Below are positions 11,684-23,245 of a DNA stretch of 64,000 bases, piece after piece. Every line of letters begins with the position of its first letter. The stretch's first letter is position 1. The translations under genes and the position numbers were made by a program. Source of the DNA: Wyeomyia smithii (Eukaryota; Arthropoda; Insecta; Diptera; Culicidae); NCBI RefSeq assembly GCF_029784165.1, contig NC_073696.1:85369215-85433214 (forward strand), in the 5' to 3' direction. The notes under the pieces are model-generated. The model had not been told where the DNA came from. It ran no database searches and saw only the letters and a program-made list of their open reading frames with translations.

Positions 11684-13099
11684 GACAAGAGAAGTAAACT
11701 TGCAAACTCATCATCTGTCTAAAAACTTCAAGGCGGCATACGATTCAGTTAAGCGCAACGAATTATGGCATATTATGCTTAAACACGGTTTCCCAACGAA
11801 ACTGATTCATGCCACCCTTGGCGGTTTTTCATCATGCGTCAGCATAGCGGACGTTATTTCGGATCCGATCGTGACATAAGACGCTCTGAAGCAGGGTGAC
11901 GGGCTTTCGAACCGGTTGTTCAACATTGGCTTGGAGGGTGCAGTACGGAAAGCTGGCGTGCAAACAAGCGGTACTATTATCTCAAAGGCTCATATGCTTC
12001 TTGGCTTTGCGAAAGCAGCCAGAATCGGAGTTGTCATCAACTCTATCAAAACAAAGTAGGGGAACTGCTCCATTATTCATCTCAGCCCATATATTCATCT
12101 CATACAACTTGAAAACACAATTGAAAACACGAAAAAACGCATATTTTCTTCTTGGACCAATCTGCTAATCCATGCTCTGAGGCAGCATATAAAAGTTTAT
12201 GGAACAATCGTAAGCTCAACAAACTATTTTATGTCAAGATATGATGATTATAATTCTTGGTGCTTTAGAGTCACCATGAGCGGGAAAGGGTTAATATTAT
12301 AGTCGGGCATCTGCACTCGAAAACTCATTTAATTCAATCACCTACCTCAGAAAATAAAAAACGGCTACAACGGGACTCGTTCAGCAGCCAACCGAAGTTT
12401 TTCTCATCACTAGCGGACCACTTTTTATTTTAATCACAAAACAAAATCACTATACTTCAATCTTTGAAATGTTCACCTAAAATTTCCAAAAACAAGCTTG
12501 AATTAGCAGAAATATATGAGATGAATTTCTACAATTCCTTAATTTCAACTGTATGTATTTTCATCTGTTTTCACTGCGTTGAAGAAAATCAAAAGTTGCC
12601 AAATCCCTTTTTGTTAATACGAAAAAATCATACTGAAAATGTTCAATTATTCTGACATAATTGACATAAATCTACAGCACTGTTGTGGTTACCTAGGTTA
12701 CCAGTTTTGCACGTAAACAACTACAGCGGATATCTAGGTAACCTACTACGACGGGCTACGGCTACGTTTATTCATGATAATGTGATTCATTCATGATTAA
12801 CAGTGTGATGAATATGGGGGCGTAGTGAGATGAATAATTGAGCAGTGATTCAAGTTTTGAGATGGATATGGAAGCGTTGTGAAAAATGGCTTGTTTTACA
12901 AAATTCAGGATAAATCTATCTAATTTTTCTTAATATACAATGCTGAACGATTCCATAAGAGCACGTTAGCATATTTAGTTTATTTGTTTAGTGATTTCGT
13001 GAAAATTTGGTGTTTAATCAGTGCATCCTTCGTGAATATCAGCTTAATGAGATGATTAATGGAGCAGTTCCCCTACATGGAGGCTGGTGGAAAAGTTAA
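11684..13099 (+). pseudogene. LINE reverse-transcriptase relic, interrupted by an inserted element
   Basis: The reading frame from about 11700 gives KNFKAAYDSVKRNELWHIML and a downstream LKQGD...LLGF segment. These match motifs A to C of a LINE reverse transcriptase (FKAAYDSV, LKQGDxLSxxLFN, LLGFADD), with stops and frameshifts. The relic runs to codons reading NSIKTK at 12056. It is then cut by an inserted element (12059-13073), and the frame resumes at 13074 as YMEAGG. Removing the insert plus one TA restores a continuous NSIKTKYMEAGG frame. The catalytic aspartate pair itself is lost to decay. Confidence 0.7.
12059..13073. mobile_element. TA-flanked inverted-repeat element (copy 1)
   Basis: The 1,015-bp insert has near-perfect terminal inverted repeats beginning GGGGAACTGCTCCATTA, flanked on both sides by TA (12057-12058 and 13074-13075). 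It lies inside a LINE reading frame whose two halves join exactly when it is removed, so the ends are certain. It has no transposase frame. TA duplication points to a Tc1/mariner-type mobiliser. A second, inverted copy is at 24012-24826. Confidence 0.85.
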
Positions 13100-14055
13100 A
13101 AAACAATTGAACATCAATTATACTCGAGTTGAATAAATTGAGATTTTTCCCAGTGATGTTTTATGCTTATAGTAGGGCCCACCAGCATTTTTCTATGTTT
13201 TGAAACAGAAAATAACCCGGGGAGCGCAATCTAGTGAACAGGCCGCGTGAGAAAGCAGTCCGAATTTTAAAGCTTCGATTCTGGGAGATGCAATTACGCA
13301 TGTCAATTAAACTGTTGAGGCATTTCATGAAAAACAGGCGAAAAAATATTTTTTTAGTATATTATTTTCGGTTTTGCTGAAACTTTTCACAGTTGTTCCT
13401 TTTTGATAAAATGGTATAAAAAGGTCATAAAAAAATTCTATATCAGTAAAACGGCTTGTTTGATAAAATTAGTGTCTTTAGCAAAGTTGCAAGTAATAAA
13501 ATTGCGGTTCTAGAAAAAGTATGTAAAATGTAGAAAAAAAAATTCTTAGCTAAATTTCCCAAATTGTCACAAAATTTTAAATATCTTAAAAAGTCTATTT
13601 TTCAAAATCTGATTTTCTTACACATTGAAGTATGTACTACTATATGTCAAAATTTGGTGATAGTAAAATGGAGAAAAAAACAGTTATGAACGTATAAGTG
13701 ATTGAACTATTGAATAGTCCTATTTTGCGACAACATACCAACATTCTAGTATATCACGCAATTGGCATTTCAGTGTTGTTAAATTTCACTCTGCGAAAGT
13801 TCGCACAATATTTACGGTTAGGTCTAGCTCATGATATTTTACAGAGCTACTTGGTGCGTGCTTTCAAAGACTATTACAAAATATAATTAGTTTTCAACAA
13901 AGCGTTGAGAAAATAACAGAACCATGGATAGATCATGATTCGTTTTATAATAGTAATAATCCTAAGCCTTACTAGTCCATCCTTGATCCTGCAAGTAAAT
14001 AATTACACTGGCGCAAAAAATGTTCCCCTAAAGCTAAAAAAAGTTGCCCTGGAAA
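13100..14055. other. No gene; AT-rich with dispersed repeat fragments
   Basis: Contains a relic of the CTTTAGCAAAGTTGCA repeat family near 13481 and short random frames only. Confidence 0.4.
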
Positions 14056-14210
14056 GATTATAGTTTTAAAACCATTCCTGTGGATTTAGGTGCCCCTGGT
14101 GCGTCAAAAGGCGACAGAGTAATTGCTTACCGTCGCTTCTACGTTGGCTTACGGGAAAACTCATTGAAGTCTTTGAAAAAGTTTTCTTCTCTAGGGGCTT
14201 GACGCCCCTC
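14056..14210. repeat. Dispersed repeat related to 40327-40435
   Basis: The blocks GATTATAG, ACCATTCCTGTGGAT, AAACTCATTGAAGTCTTTGA and CTAGGGGC recur in the same order at 40327-40418. It belongs to an unclassified dispersed family that sits next to LINE relics in both places. Confidence 0.45.
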
Positions 14211-14309
14211 GAAATGTTCAAAAAGCTATAATCTTTCACTTTTTCGTGAGCTCTAGGGCAATACCTGTGTTTACCAGTGTTATTGTCCTTGAGAATGAAT
14301 TTCATTTCC

Positions 14310-14323
14310 AAATAATGATACAT
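14310..14323. repeat. Target-site duplication, left copy, of the truncated LINE
   Basis: AAATAATGATACAT here is repeated exactly at 14905-14918, bracketing the LINE fragment. Confidence 0.85.
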
Positions 14324-14904
14324 TTTTTTAAAGGGGGGATTTGTTAGTAGCTTAAGTAATTTTGATAAATATTAGTAAATAATGAGTATGTGTGTCCAAT
14401 CACAAATGATGACTTCTCAACACTGTTAGAAATTTGTAATTTTGATTGTTAGGATTTGTTTGCTTTCGCAATTAGGACTTATCATTCGTAGGGATTTAAA
14501 CCTACTTGTCAGAAAAGGGGAAGTAAACTTACAACTAACTTAATTGCTAACTTATTGGCTATAAAGAGAGCTTATCGCAATTGAGGATTGCAACGATTTT
14601 TGTCGAAAATTGTTAATAATTTTATTTGACATAGCTTTTAATGGTTCAACACCAGTAAGTCTATGTAATTCGAGTGTACCAAACCAAGGAGACGCTTCAA
14701 AATCATTTTCAGAATTTTATTCTGAATCCTTTGGAGCGTTTTCTTCCTTGTTGAACAGCAACTTGACCAGATCGGTACAGCATGAAGCATTGCTGGTCTA
14801 AAAATTTGTTTGTAAATCAAAAGTTTGTTCTTCAAACAAAGTTTAGAACTCCTGTTAATGAGAGGATATAAACATCTCGTATATTTGATGCACTTGGCTT
14901 GTAT
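14324..14904 (-). mobile_element. 5'-truncated Jockey-clade LINE copy
   Basis: About 580 bp matching the 3' end of the full LINE at 31347-35757, with roughly ten differences by eye. These include a 1-bp deletion in the reverse-transcriptase tail (GGAGACG against GGAGGACG) and a 3-bp indel. A short oligo(T) on the plus strand marks its 3' end, and it stops abruptly at its 5' end. A perfect 14-bp duplication flanks it (14310-14323, 14905-14918). This is the product of incomplete target-primed reverse transcription. Confidence 0.9.
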
Positions 14905-14918
14905 AAATAATGATACAT
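14905..14918. repeat. Target-site duplication, right copy, of the truncated LINE
   Basis: Exact match of 14310-14323. Confidence 0.85.
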
Positions 14919-17900
14919 ATTACTTCTTCCTGTGTAACAACTTCATGCATAAGTCAAAGGTGGTGAACCATGACGACGGGTGCATAATTCAACAATTATT
15001 CATGTTTCAATTAAAAAGAAATTTATGGCTTCATTTTCGTTACGTTTCCAGAGCTGCGCAGTACATTTCCCGAAAGTAATGATCGAAATTTAATACGTTG
15101 ATAACTAATTATATGATGTAACAGTCCGTGAAAACACGCTCCACGTAGCTCTGTAATATTTACACGCTTATTCGAGGAAACCGCAAATAATGTGCGTTCA
15201 TTCGCGTAGTAAAATTGAACAACGTTGAAATGCAGCTCGCACGGGAATGTTGATGCATTTGGATGCTTGGTTACGGAGGGAAAGCGGAATTACCAGGTTG
15301 TGTTCAATCATCAGAGCAAACATGGCGAATGAGAATACACAAATCGGAACCCTAGCGTATGCTCACCGAACCACCACTACAAACACATACTAACATGCAC
15401 CCGACCCCGTACGCTCAGGTGTGTATTCACGATAATGGAATTGGTTTCCTTTGGTTTGCCAAGATAAATTGCTTACATTTATCAATCAGTGGACGAGTTC
15501 TGTCCTCTTTTACCTACTCAACCATGTTCATCAGGTCAAACTGGAAAACCTTTAAAAAGGTTTTGTGTCTACGCGACATCATTGCATTGATGTCGTTACT
15601 ATTATTTTTAATCATCTTATTGTTAAAATAAAGAAGGGAAAAAGTTGCAATTGGTTTAAGTAGGTAAAGTAAGACATCTATTGTTGGTGTTGCACGATGA
15701 TTAAGGCATCGATTGACAGCCAACATCAACAGAACACTGAGCTGAAGACTGTCAGGAAAAGTGAAAAAAAAACAAGCCTCTCTCCTTAATGTGATCCTGT
15801 GAAGTTTTCTTTTGCGATAAAAGTGCATTAAATTAGCATGGTATGGTTATTATGACTTTCTCTCGAATGAAAGTTTTGATTCTCTTGAAAGTTAACACAA
15901 TACAATACAAAATAACGATAACTGTGTGCGCTAGAAATACGGAAAAATTGAAGTGATAGTGAAATAAAAATAAAATTATTAAATAATTCCAAAACAGTTC
16001 GGAATTTGAATCTGGATAGATACATTGTCAGGTTTGTTGTTTTGTTGTTGTCTGCCACCATGTACTTTTTATAGTAAGATCGTCTGGCTGATGTTCGTAT
16101 TCCACATATTTGCTTTGCAATGGGTGCGTACAAGCTTTGGTTCGGAATAATAGATTTGGTTTTGTCGGGGGCTCAAAATATTGTAATTTTTTAGAAACAT
16201 CCATAAAACTAGAAAAATGGAGGCGCTCTGAAATGGTCACTGACACAAATAGCCATGCGTCCCCACACAAGGCAATTTCAAAGCGTTGAAACGATGAAGT
16301 TGAACCGGATTTTCCGGCCGGAAGCTCTGGCAATCATTAATTTTTTTGTGAGTACATACGTGCTCTGTTCAATGTGGTGGGTGAAAGCTTAGAAACGGTA
16401 GATTTTAGTTGAATATGTCTCGCTTACGGCTCATGTAGAGAGAATAATTCCAGCTACTGCTGCTTTCTGTTTGTTCCGGCTTGTACAAATGTTGAGTATT
16501 TACAATTTAATCAACAAACTTCTAACGGTGCTCTGTAACATCACGTTTTGTTTGGCGGTAGTAAATTAGATTTCAATGCTTAACTTCTATTAATTTGGCA
16601 TCAGTTAGGTTACCGTTTCATTCATTTTTTTACATTTGTTCCACGTATCTAGCGTCAATAATATGCATTATTGCAGATCGAGCAAATAGCGTGCACGCTT
16701 TCATCGTCTACTTGAACTGATAAACAGATGCTTACTGCCTCTTCGTCCAACCAACGTCGCAACGGCAGCAAACGATGTTCGTGATGCGCAAATATTTGCA
16801 CGGTGTTAATTGAAAATTGACGCTACACATGCAGCATCATTTCAGTATGTTCCAGAGGGCGTTTGAAGTTCAGCAAACTCACCCGGTGGCTGTGAACAAA
16901 TCACTTGCAAATCCGCTGGTGGTATGTTTCCTGTGACCATCCCATCACTTTGCTCTTCTGTAGGAACCGGGAAAGATTTAACTGCAATCCAATCGAAATA
17001 ATGGACTGGTGCCGGTTCGGTGTACGAGGAACGTCAAGTACCAAAGTAAATTATTCATCGATTTTGACTGAGTACACACAGCAACATATAAGGAAATTTG
17101 CCTGTGACCGGCACAATCACTTCTAGAGCCCTCAATTATTTATATTTCTTGGATGGTTTAATTGACAAATAAAATTTCCACACTGTGCCAAATTAAATTT
17201 TCTCGTCTGTGTATTATTGTTCTTGTTTATGTCAAAACAATCTGTGAAAGGTACATTCATTGAAATCTCCAATGGGAAATTATCAGTCAATTAGATTCCA
17301 TCTGGCTTCCGAGACATTCTGAGCGAAAGGCACAGAGCTTACGTGGAACTCAATTCCACTTTATGAATGTGTGTGTTTGTTTTAGTGGAATGATTTGAAA
17401 GCTTTCCACTCTAAAAACTCTTCAAGTATGCAACCATTTTATACTATCTTTGGTATAAGAAAAGTTAATTCAAATATGCGTACGAATGGCAACGCTGAAA
17501 TAGTGGTGTTTGGACTGATCACTTCATTAGAAGAGTGTGACTTGTTTAGAGTGTCAAATGAGTTTACTTAATGCACCTTTTCATATTTTTCCTTGATATT
17601 TAACGCGATTCGCAGGTGGAAGTTACACTGCTATCGATTCTTTTTCGAAAGTATTTAGCAAAAATGAGTGAAAACCTTCAATAAATGAAGTTTTTTTACG
17701 CAAATTTCGGATTTTTTTTCGACAGCTTAACTTAATCCGCGCAGTTATAAACATAATTACCTGCCCGAACAATTTCTTTACGGGTATGTTATGTATTTCT
17801 ATCGTCATGTTCTAAAATTGTAAATTTTTTTAACATATTCGACTATTTATTTTTTAACAGTCTAAGTAGATATTTCAAACTTCCAGCAGTGGAAGGATTT

Positions 17901-17942
17901 CGCTCAGAGGTTAATAACTGAAAAACTCACTTTTTCACTCTA
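14919..17942. other. No gene seen; intergenic or intronic DNA
   Basis: Several frames near 100 codons occur on the minus strand (15514-16333), but they overlap one another, lack recognisable motifs and have no supporting signals. No repeats with clear boundaries were found in these 3 kb. Confidence 0.4.
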
Positions 17943-18210
17943 GGCGTCGTACTAAATTACGTGACGCTAAAAATCTAAATTTTAGAACCCCTCCCCCCTA
18001 TGTAGCGAAAGGTAACGTTCGACATAGCTCCCCCCTAAAATTACGTAACGCTGATCAGCCTGACCCCCCTTCAAAATTTTCAATTTCGAGCAAACATCAC
18101 AGTTACGTAACTGTCTAACTCTACCCCCCCCCCCCCCTAGGTAACAATAAGTAACGCAGACTCAACCCTCCTCCCCCCCCTCATGCGTTACGTAATTTGT
18201 GTACGACACC
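17943..18210. mobile_element. Miniature inverted-repeat element with C-rich core
   Basis: The termini GGCGTCGTACTAAATTACGT and, reverse complemented from the right, GGTGTCGTACACAAATTACG form an inverted repeat of about 25 bp. The interior has several runs of 6-15 C. Flanking triplets are CTA and TTA, an imperfect duplication. Its ends resemble those of 52042-52278 and, more distantly, 23246-24008, so the three look related. No coding sequence. Confidence 0.65.
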
Positions 18211-18497
18211 TTACGAACTAGTTCCATTTTTTGTCTCACCACTTGCGCGTCTCGACTACTCACAAGTCATAAATAGAGTAAGTCGTGTGAAAGAGAGACA
18301 CTTCCTCAGTTACAAAATGAATCACACGAGGCAGTGTGTGTGGTTCATTGAGGCGTGCTAGGAATGGGATACAATAGTAGAACAGTTCTCGCTGAAACTG
18401 TCCAACTGCACAGTGTTGCGGGAGCTCACAATCGTGAACCCTTTTTTCCATTTACTCTTCAAATACTAATTTTATTGACATATGACTTCGTAAAATA
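18211..18497. other. Flank of the Helitron; no gene
   Basis: The sequence from about 18428 (ATCGTGAAC...TTTTATTGACATA) recurs in diverged form at about 22921-22970, beyond the other end of the Helitron. This could be an older duplicated segment. Confidence 0.3.
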
Positions 18498-18869
18498 TCT
18501 AAACATATAAAAATGCAGCTCTGTCTGAAACTAAGGAACCGATCGGCGTGAAATTTTGTATATAGGGGTTTTAGGGGCCGGGAAAGGTGACTAAGATAGT
18601 TCGAGACCCCTCCCCCTTCTTCAAGGGAGCCAACAAAATGGAACCAAATTTGGCAGGTGATTGTTTTTAGGGGTAACAAATATAATGGTTTGACACCCCT
18701 CTCTCTTCTATAAGGGAGGGGTCCCATACAAATGAAACTCAAATTACGCACAGCTCGAGAACCAATCAAGCAAATATAACCAAATTTAGTAGGTGAATGA
18801 TTTTAGGTGTAACAAACATGTCCATAATATTTCGACACCCTTCCTTCTTCTGGCATGTCTTCAAATACC

Positions 18870-20054
18870 ATTTCGAAATCCAAGATGGCGACTTCCCGTT
18901 TCTGAAAAATAGCGACAAATGACCAAATACCACCCAATATGGGTATTTCCGGAATTTTTATGATGCACTGAAGCCACAAATCGACCTTAGACAACAATTT
19001 GAATTGTAAGATGGCGACTTCCGGTGTCTGGAAAACAGCCGAAAATGACCAAATACCACCCAATATGAGTGTTTCTTCAACCAGAATGACGCTCAGAGGC
19101 CAAAAATTGTCTCTTAATGCCAATGTGAAATCCAAGATGGCGACTTCCGGTTTCTGAAAATCAGCAGCAAATGACCAATTACCACCCAATATGGGTAATT
19201 CCGGGATTGTTATGATGCACTGAAACCATAAATCGACCTCAGACAACATTTCGAATTGTAAGATGACGACTTCCGGTATCTGGAAAACAGCCGAAAATGA
19301 CCAAATTACACCCAATATGAGTGTTTCTTCAACCAGAATGACGCTCAGAGGCCAAAAATTGTCTCCTAATGCCAATGTGAAATCCAAGATGGTGACTTCC
19401 GGTTTCTGAAAATCAGCAGCAAATGACCAAATACTACCCAATATGGGTATTTCCGGGATTGTTATGATGCACTGAAACCATAAATCGACCTTAGACAACA
19501 GTTCGAATTGTAAGATGGCGACTTCCGGTGTCTGGAAAACAGCCGAAAATGACCAAATACCACCCAATACAAATGTTTCTTCAACTAGATTGACGCTCAG
19601 AGGCCAAAAATTGTCTCCTAATGCCATGCTGAAATCCAAGATGGCGACTTACGGTTTCTGAAATACAGCGGCAAATGACCATATACCACCCAATATGGGT
19701 ATTTCCGGGATTGTTATGATGCACTGAAGCCACAAATCGACCTCAGACAACATTTTGAATTGTAAGATGGCAACTTCCGGTGTCTGGAAAACAGCCCAAA
19801 ATGATCAAATACCACTCAATATGAGCGTTTCTTTAACCAGATTGACGCACGGAGGGCCGAAATTGTTTTGAAATCCAAGATGGCGACTTCCGGTGTCCGG
19901 AAAACAGCCTAAAGTGACCAAATACCACCCAATATGAGTATCTCTGGAACGAGAATTAAGCTGAAAATTGACCTCAGACATCATTATGAATTGTAAGATG
20001 GCAACTTCCGGTTTCTAAAAAACAACCAAAAATGGCCGATTTCCATACAAAATG
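18870..20054. repeat. Satellite array, 126-bp period with alternating monomers
   Basis: Ten monomers begin with AAGATGGCGACTTCCGG-type boxes at 18881, 19007, 19133, 19259, 19385, 19511, 19637, 19763, 19876 and 19994. The first eight spacings are all exactly 126 bp; the last two are 113 and 118. Two monomer types alternate (CCAAGATGG with a TTTCTGAAAA context, and TGTAAGATGG with GTGTCTGG), giving a 252-bp dimer. Because 126 is a multiple of three, one minus-strand frame of 278 codons (18803-19639) stays open. It is a by-product of the repeat, not a gene. Confidence 0.9.
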
Positions 20055-22008
20055 AGTATCTTCGGAACCAGCGGTCATAGTATTTCAAGAATTTGTTTAG
20101 AATTAATTTATAATCGATCAACACAATTGTGTTGCGCCAAGATGTAGACAACCGTAGTTTGTCGTATCTGTCGCAACACCCTAGCGCACGCGTCTCTCCG
20201 AGAATGTGCATCTCTAGATTAGGCGGTTGAGAAAACCCGAAGTAGTCCCCATATAGAATTGCCAAAAAATGGCTGGAGAGGGACAGATAGGGCCCAATGA
20301 CGGCAGCCAAAATGAAACAACCAGCAGAATTGTAGATTTCCGAATATTCACGACGAGATTTGCGGGAAATTACGTACTTCCTGTTAATTCGTACGAAATC
20401 ACCTTCCCTTATCTGAGGACTAATAATGATCGTTCATTTCGTCCTAGATCGTCAAGAAATTTGGAAGTGTCGCGTTGAAAGTCTGTTGTCCGCGTTTTCT
20501 AATTAATTTTTGTTAAGTAAGTTTAGTGACGTGATTTATTAGTTACTTGTCTTAATTCCTTGTCCTTTAGTGTACAATAGGCTCGTTACCAAGTGAAGTC
20601 TAATTGAGATTTATTCAGTGCGAATAGTGCGTTTTGAAATTGTGTGCAAAGTAGAAAGGTAAATGTGCTCAAAGTTCAAAGCCATTGACCCCGACCATAT
20701 GCTAATGACCCCGTTTGTACAGCCACAGGGCTGCGCACTCTCACCCACAGCCGAACGAGCGAGAGCAGGACAGCGAAAGACGCAACGCGTACCGTTTTCC
20801 CCCAGGACGAAATTTTTCCCGGCAGCCGTTTCATCGCGCGGGACACTCGCAGATCACACTTTATCTGCCCACGTGACCAGCATCGGATAGACAAAAGTCC
20901 TCCGGTGAGGCTAGTGGCCGTTTCCGGTCGAGGGATCCCGGAAAGCGGCACTATGCAGTGAATTATTTCCATCATCCAAATCGGCGTGTGCTGATCGACC
21001 GCGTTGGCCTTATGTGATCGCCAGCAGCAGCAGTTTAACACGCCAACGACCAACATCAGCATCAGCAGCAGCACACAGCAATCTATTGGTGAGTCGTTCC
21101 AATTTACTCTCGAGAGCGGTGGGCGCGTCCATGAAGGACCCCACAATTTAATTGTGATTTCCCAATAATCGACTATTAGTCGCACTGGCCGGTATCGAAG
21201 CCGCGCCCATGATTTTTGCAGTTGAGTGGAGGCCGAAATAGCGTGCACGCGTTTCAGAATTTTTGATCGCCCCACACAACAAATCTAAATCCCGGGTAGC
21301 TAGCCATTTGCTCGCACCGCAGGACGTCACTGCAAATATCCATTCTGGAGCAGCTGATCGAAACTTGAAAAGCACATGGGTCAATGAGCACTAGAGATAG
21401 GGAGAGAAAAAACGCACACAATAGGAGCTTAGTCTAGACGATAAGTTACACACATACAATGAAATTATAATATAAAAGCATGCTTGCTCGATTTAAATAC
21501 AAACCTGTTCTTCAATAATAATATATGGAGTTTGTTTCATGCAGATAGTGTTGTAGTTTTGTTTATGTAATGCTCCCGCAAGGTTTAAGTCCGGTTCTAG
21601 TGTTTCACGTCATTTTGGTTCGTTTTCCGTTTGTGATAGTTTCGTCTTCCGCGTGGCGAGATTCGAATGGTCGGCAAAGCTTTTCTTCCAGATTGCGTAC
21701 GATCTCTGGTGGTAAATAGCGGCATTACCCGTGATGAGAAATTATAGTGCGGGTGGTTTCTCACCGCAAACTCTCTGAGAGAATAGATGGTGTTGAAGAT
21801 TTCTGCTGGGGGATAAAAGGGTGTCGACCCGTTTTTGGTGACCGAACTTTGTGTAGCCATCTGGTCAGATCCTGATTCCTTTTTTTTTGGTATATTCTTT
21901 GGAACGACCCTTTAGGGGAGTCTCAACCGGGCAAAACTAATCTAGGTGGGCAGTCTCCATTTCGGAGTGGCGCTTAAGCTGCCCGCAAGCTAGGGATCGA
22001 CCAGGGCC
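20055..22008. other. GC-rich, promoter- or 5'-exon-like insert inside the Helitron array
   Basis: This stretch interrupts the satellite and differs in composition. From about 20660 to 21380 it is GC-rich with CpGs and CAG/CAA tracts (21020-21075). A TCAGTG initiator-like motif is at about 20618, and splice-donor-like AAG|GTAAAT (20657) and TTG|GTGAGT (21088) follow. About 20128 begins TGTGTTGCGCC with a nearby CGCAACA, which could be a BEL/Pao-type LTR start. On the minus strand a frame of 87 codons (21597-21860) has a good start context but no known motif. It is either a gene fragment captured by the Helitron or a nested retroelement; I cannot decide. Confidence 0.35.
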
Positions 22009-22510
22009 GGCTACAAATGATACACAGGAGCTAGAATCGACCACAGACACCATTTTGAATTCGAAGATGGTGACATCCGGTTTCTGAAAAACAGCCGAAA
22101 ATGACCAAATAACACCCAATATGGGTGTTTCTCACACCAGAATGACGCTCAGGGGCCAGAAATTGTCTCCAAATGCCATTTTTTAATCCAAGATGGCGAC
22201 TTACGATTCCGGATCACCGGATCCAGAATGATGCAAGGAGCTATAAATTGACCTTAGACAACAGTTTAATTGCAAAATGGCAACTTCTGGAAAACATCCG
22301 CAGATAACCAAATACTGCTACATATGGATAAGTCCGTAATCGAAATGATGTAAAAAAGCCAAGCATTGACCCTGGCCACCATTTTGAATCGGAAGATGAC
22401 CACTTTCAGTTTCTGGAAAACAACGAAAATAACTGAAATGCACCCAATATATATCCGGAATAGAGGTCATGTACAAAAGCCAAAAGTTGAGGATGTTGCC
22501 ATTCCGATAA
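22009..22510. repeat. Continuation of the 126-bp satellite, diverged
   Basis: Boxes AAGATGGTGACATCCGG (22062), AAGATGGCGACTTACG (22190) and weaker ones to about 22400 match the array at 18870-20054, with more divergence toward the Helitron's right end. Confidence 0.75.
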
Positions 22511-22626
22511 AACCAATATTTTTAAACGATATAATCCAATCGCAAGGAATCAATAAATTTGAAATGTTCAATATTATTAAATTAAACACTTAAATAGGCG
22601 AGACGAAGTTTGCCGGGTCAGCTAGT

Positions 22627-23245
22627 TGAGTATAAAAAACTAGAGCTAACAAGTTTTAGTTTGAAACTCCGCTGCCAGTGACGCAGAAAAATCTATCTTT
22701 TCAATCCTACACTTCAATAAAATGGTGTCTTCAGTAAAATTATTATTACTGTTGTCATAAAAAACTTTACCTAAGACACCTTTCTTCTAACTTCTCTTGT
22801 TTTAGAGACCCATACCGTTTCATATCAGCCTACTTCTTAAAATTCAATTTCCTTTAATGTCTAGAAAACTGTAGTATTTGGAATTCACAGATCTAGTCAA
22901 TGCCAAAAAATGAGCTCAAAATCGTGAACTTTTTTCATTTGATTTTCATATACTGGTTTTATTGACATAATATATCCAGAAGATATTTGTTATGAAGAAG
23001 ATTCAAAGGATGACAATAAGTTTAGATCGAAACTACACCGCTGGCGAAACACAGTGCAACGTTCCATAGACAAAAATCGAAAAAGTGGATTTTTATTGAA
23101 CCAATTCTATATGCTGATATGTTTTATACATGTTTGAGACATACTGTAATGATATTATTAACCTCATAAGTTCACCCATACGATTATGAAACGCATCTAC
23201 TGTGAAGTGGTTTCAACGCCCAGCATTGGAAACTTAGTAAACTTA
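22627..23245. other. No gene; diverged repeat remnants
   Basis: The last 60 bases appear to be the outer part of an inverted-repeat element (copy 2 of the 12059 element) cut by the insertion that begins at 23246. Confidence 0.35.

Larger units (their letters stand above)
18498..22625 (+). mobile_element. Non-autonomous Helitron (HINE-like) with internal satellite
   Basis: The left end TCTAAACATATAAAAATG follows an A; the right end GGGTCAGCTAG precedes a T. This fits Helitron rules (5'-TC, 3'-CTAG, insertion between A and T, no duplication). Close to the left end is the phrase ACCGATCGGCGTGAAATTTT, and the right end reads GCGAGACGAAGTTTGCCGGG; both are typical of insect Helitron/Helentron-type ends in my recollection. 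No Rep/helicase is encoded. Central tandem repeats are usual for Helentron-associated elements. The array is split by a GC-rich insert (about 20055-22008). Confidence 0.65.

Noticed and set aside
18121..18180. Long C runs as assembly errors
   Set aside because: Runs of this kind recur in three elements with matching ends (also 23870-23960 as G, and 52190-52250), so they look like part of the elements, though their exact lengths may be unreliable.
18803..19639. A 278-codon open frame on the minus strand
   Set aside because: It is a by-product of the 126-bp satellite, whose period is a multiple of three; it has no start context, domain or conservation beyond the DNA repeat.
18870..20054. Possible CRISPR-like array of regular repeats
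   Set aside because: Monomers abut without unique spacers and the genome is eukaryotic; it is a satellite.
20676..21275. A 199-codon minus-strand frame
   Set aside because: It lies in GC-rich DNA where stops are rare, has no recognisable motif, and its composition follows the CAG/CTG-rich DNA.
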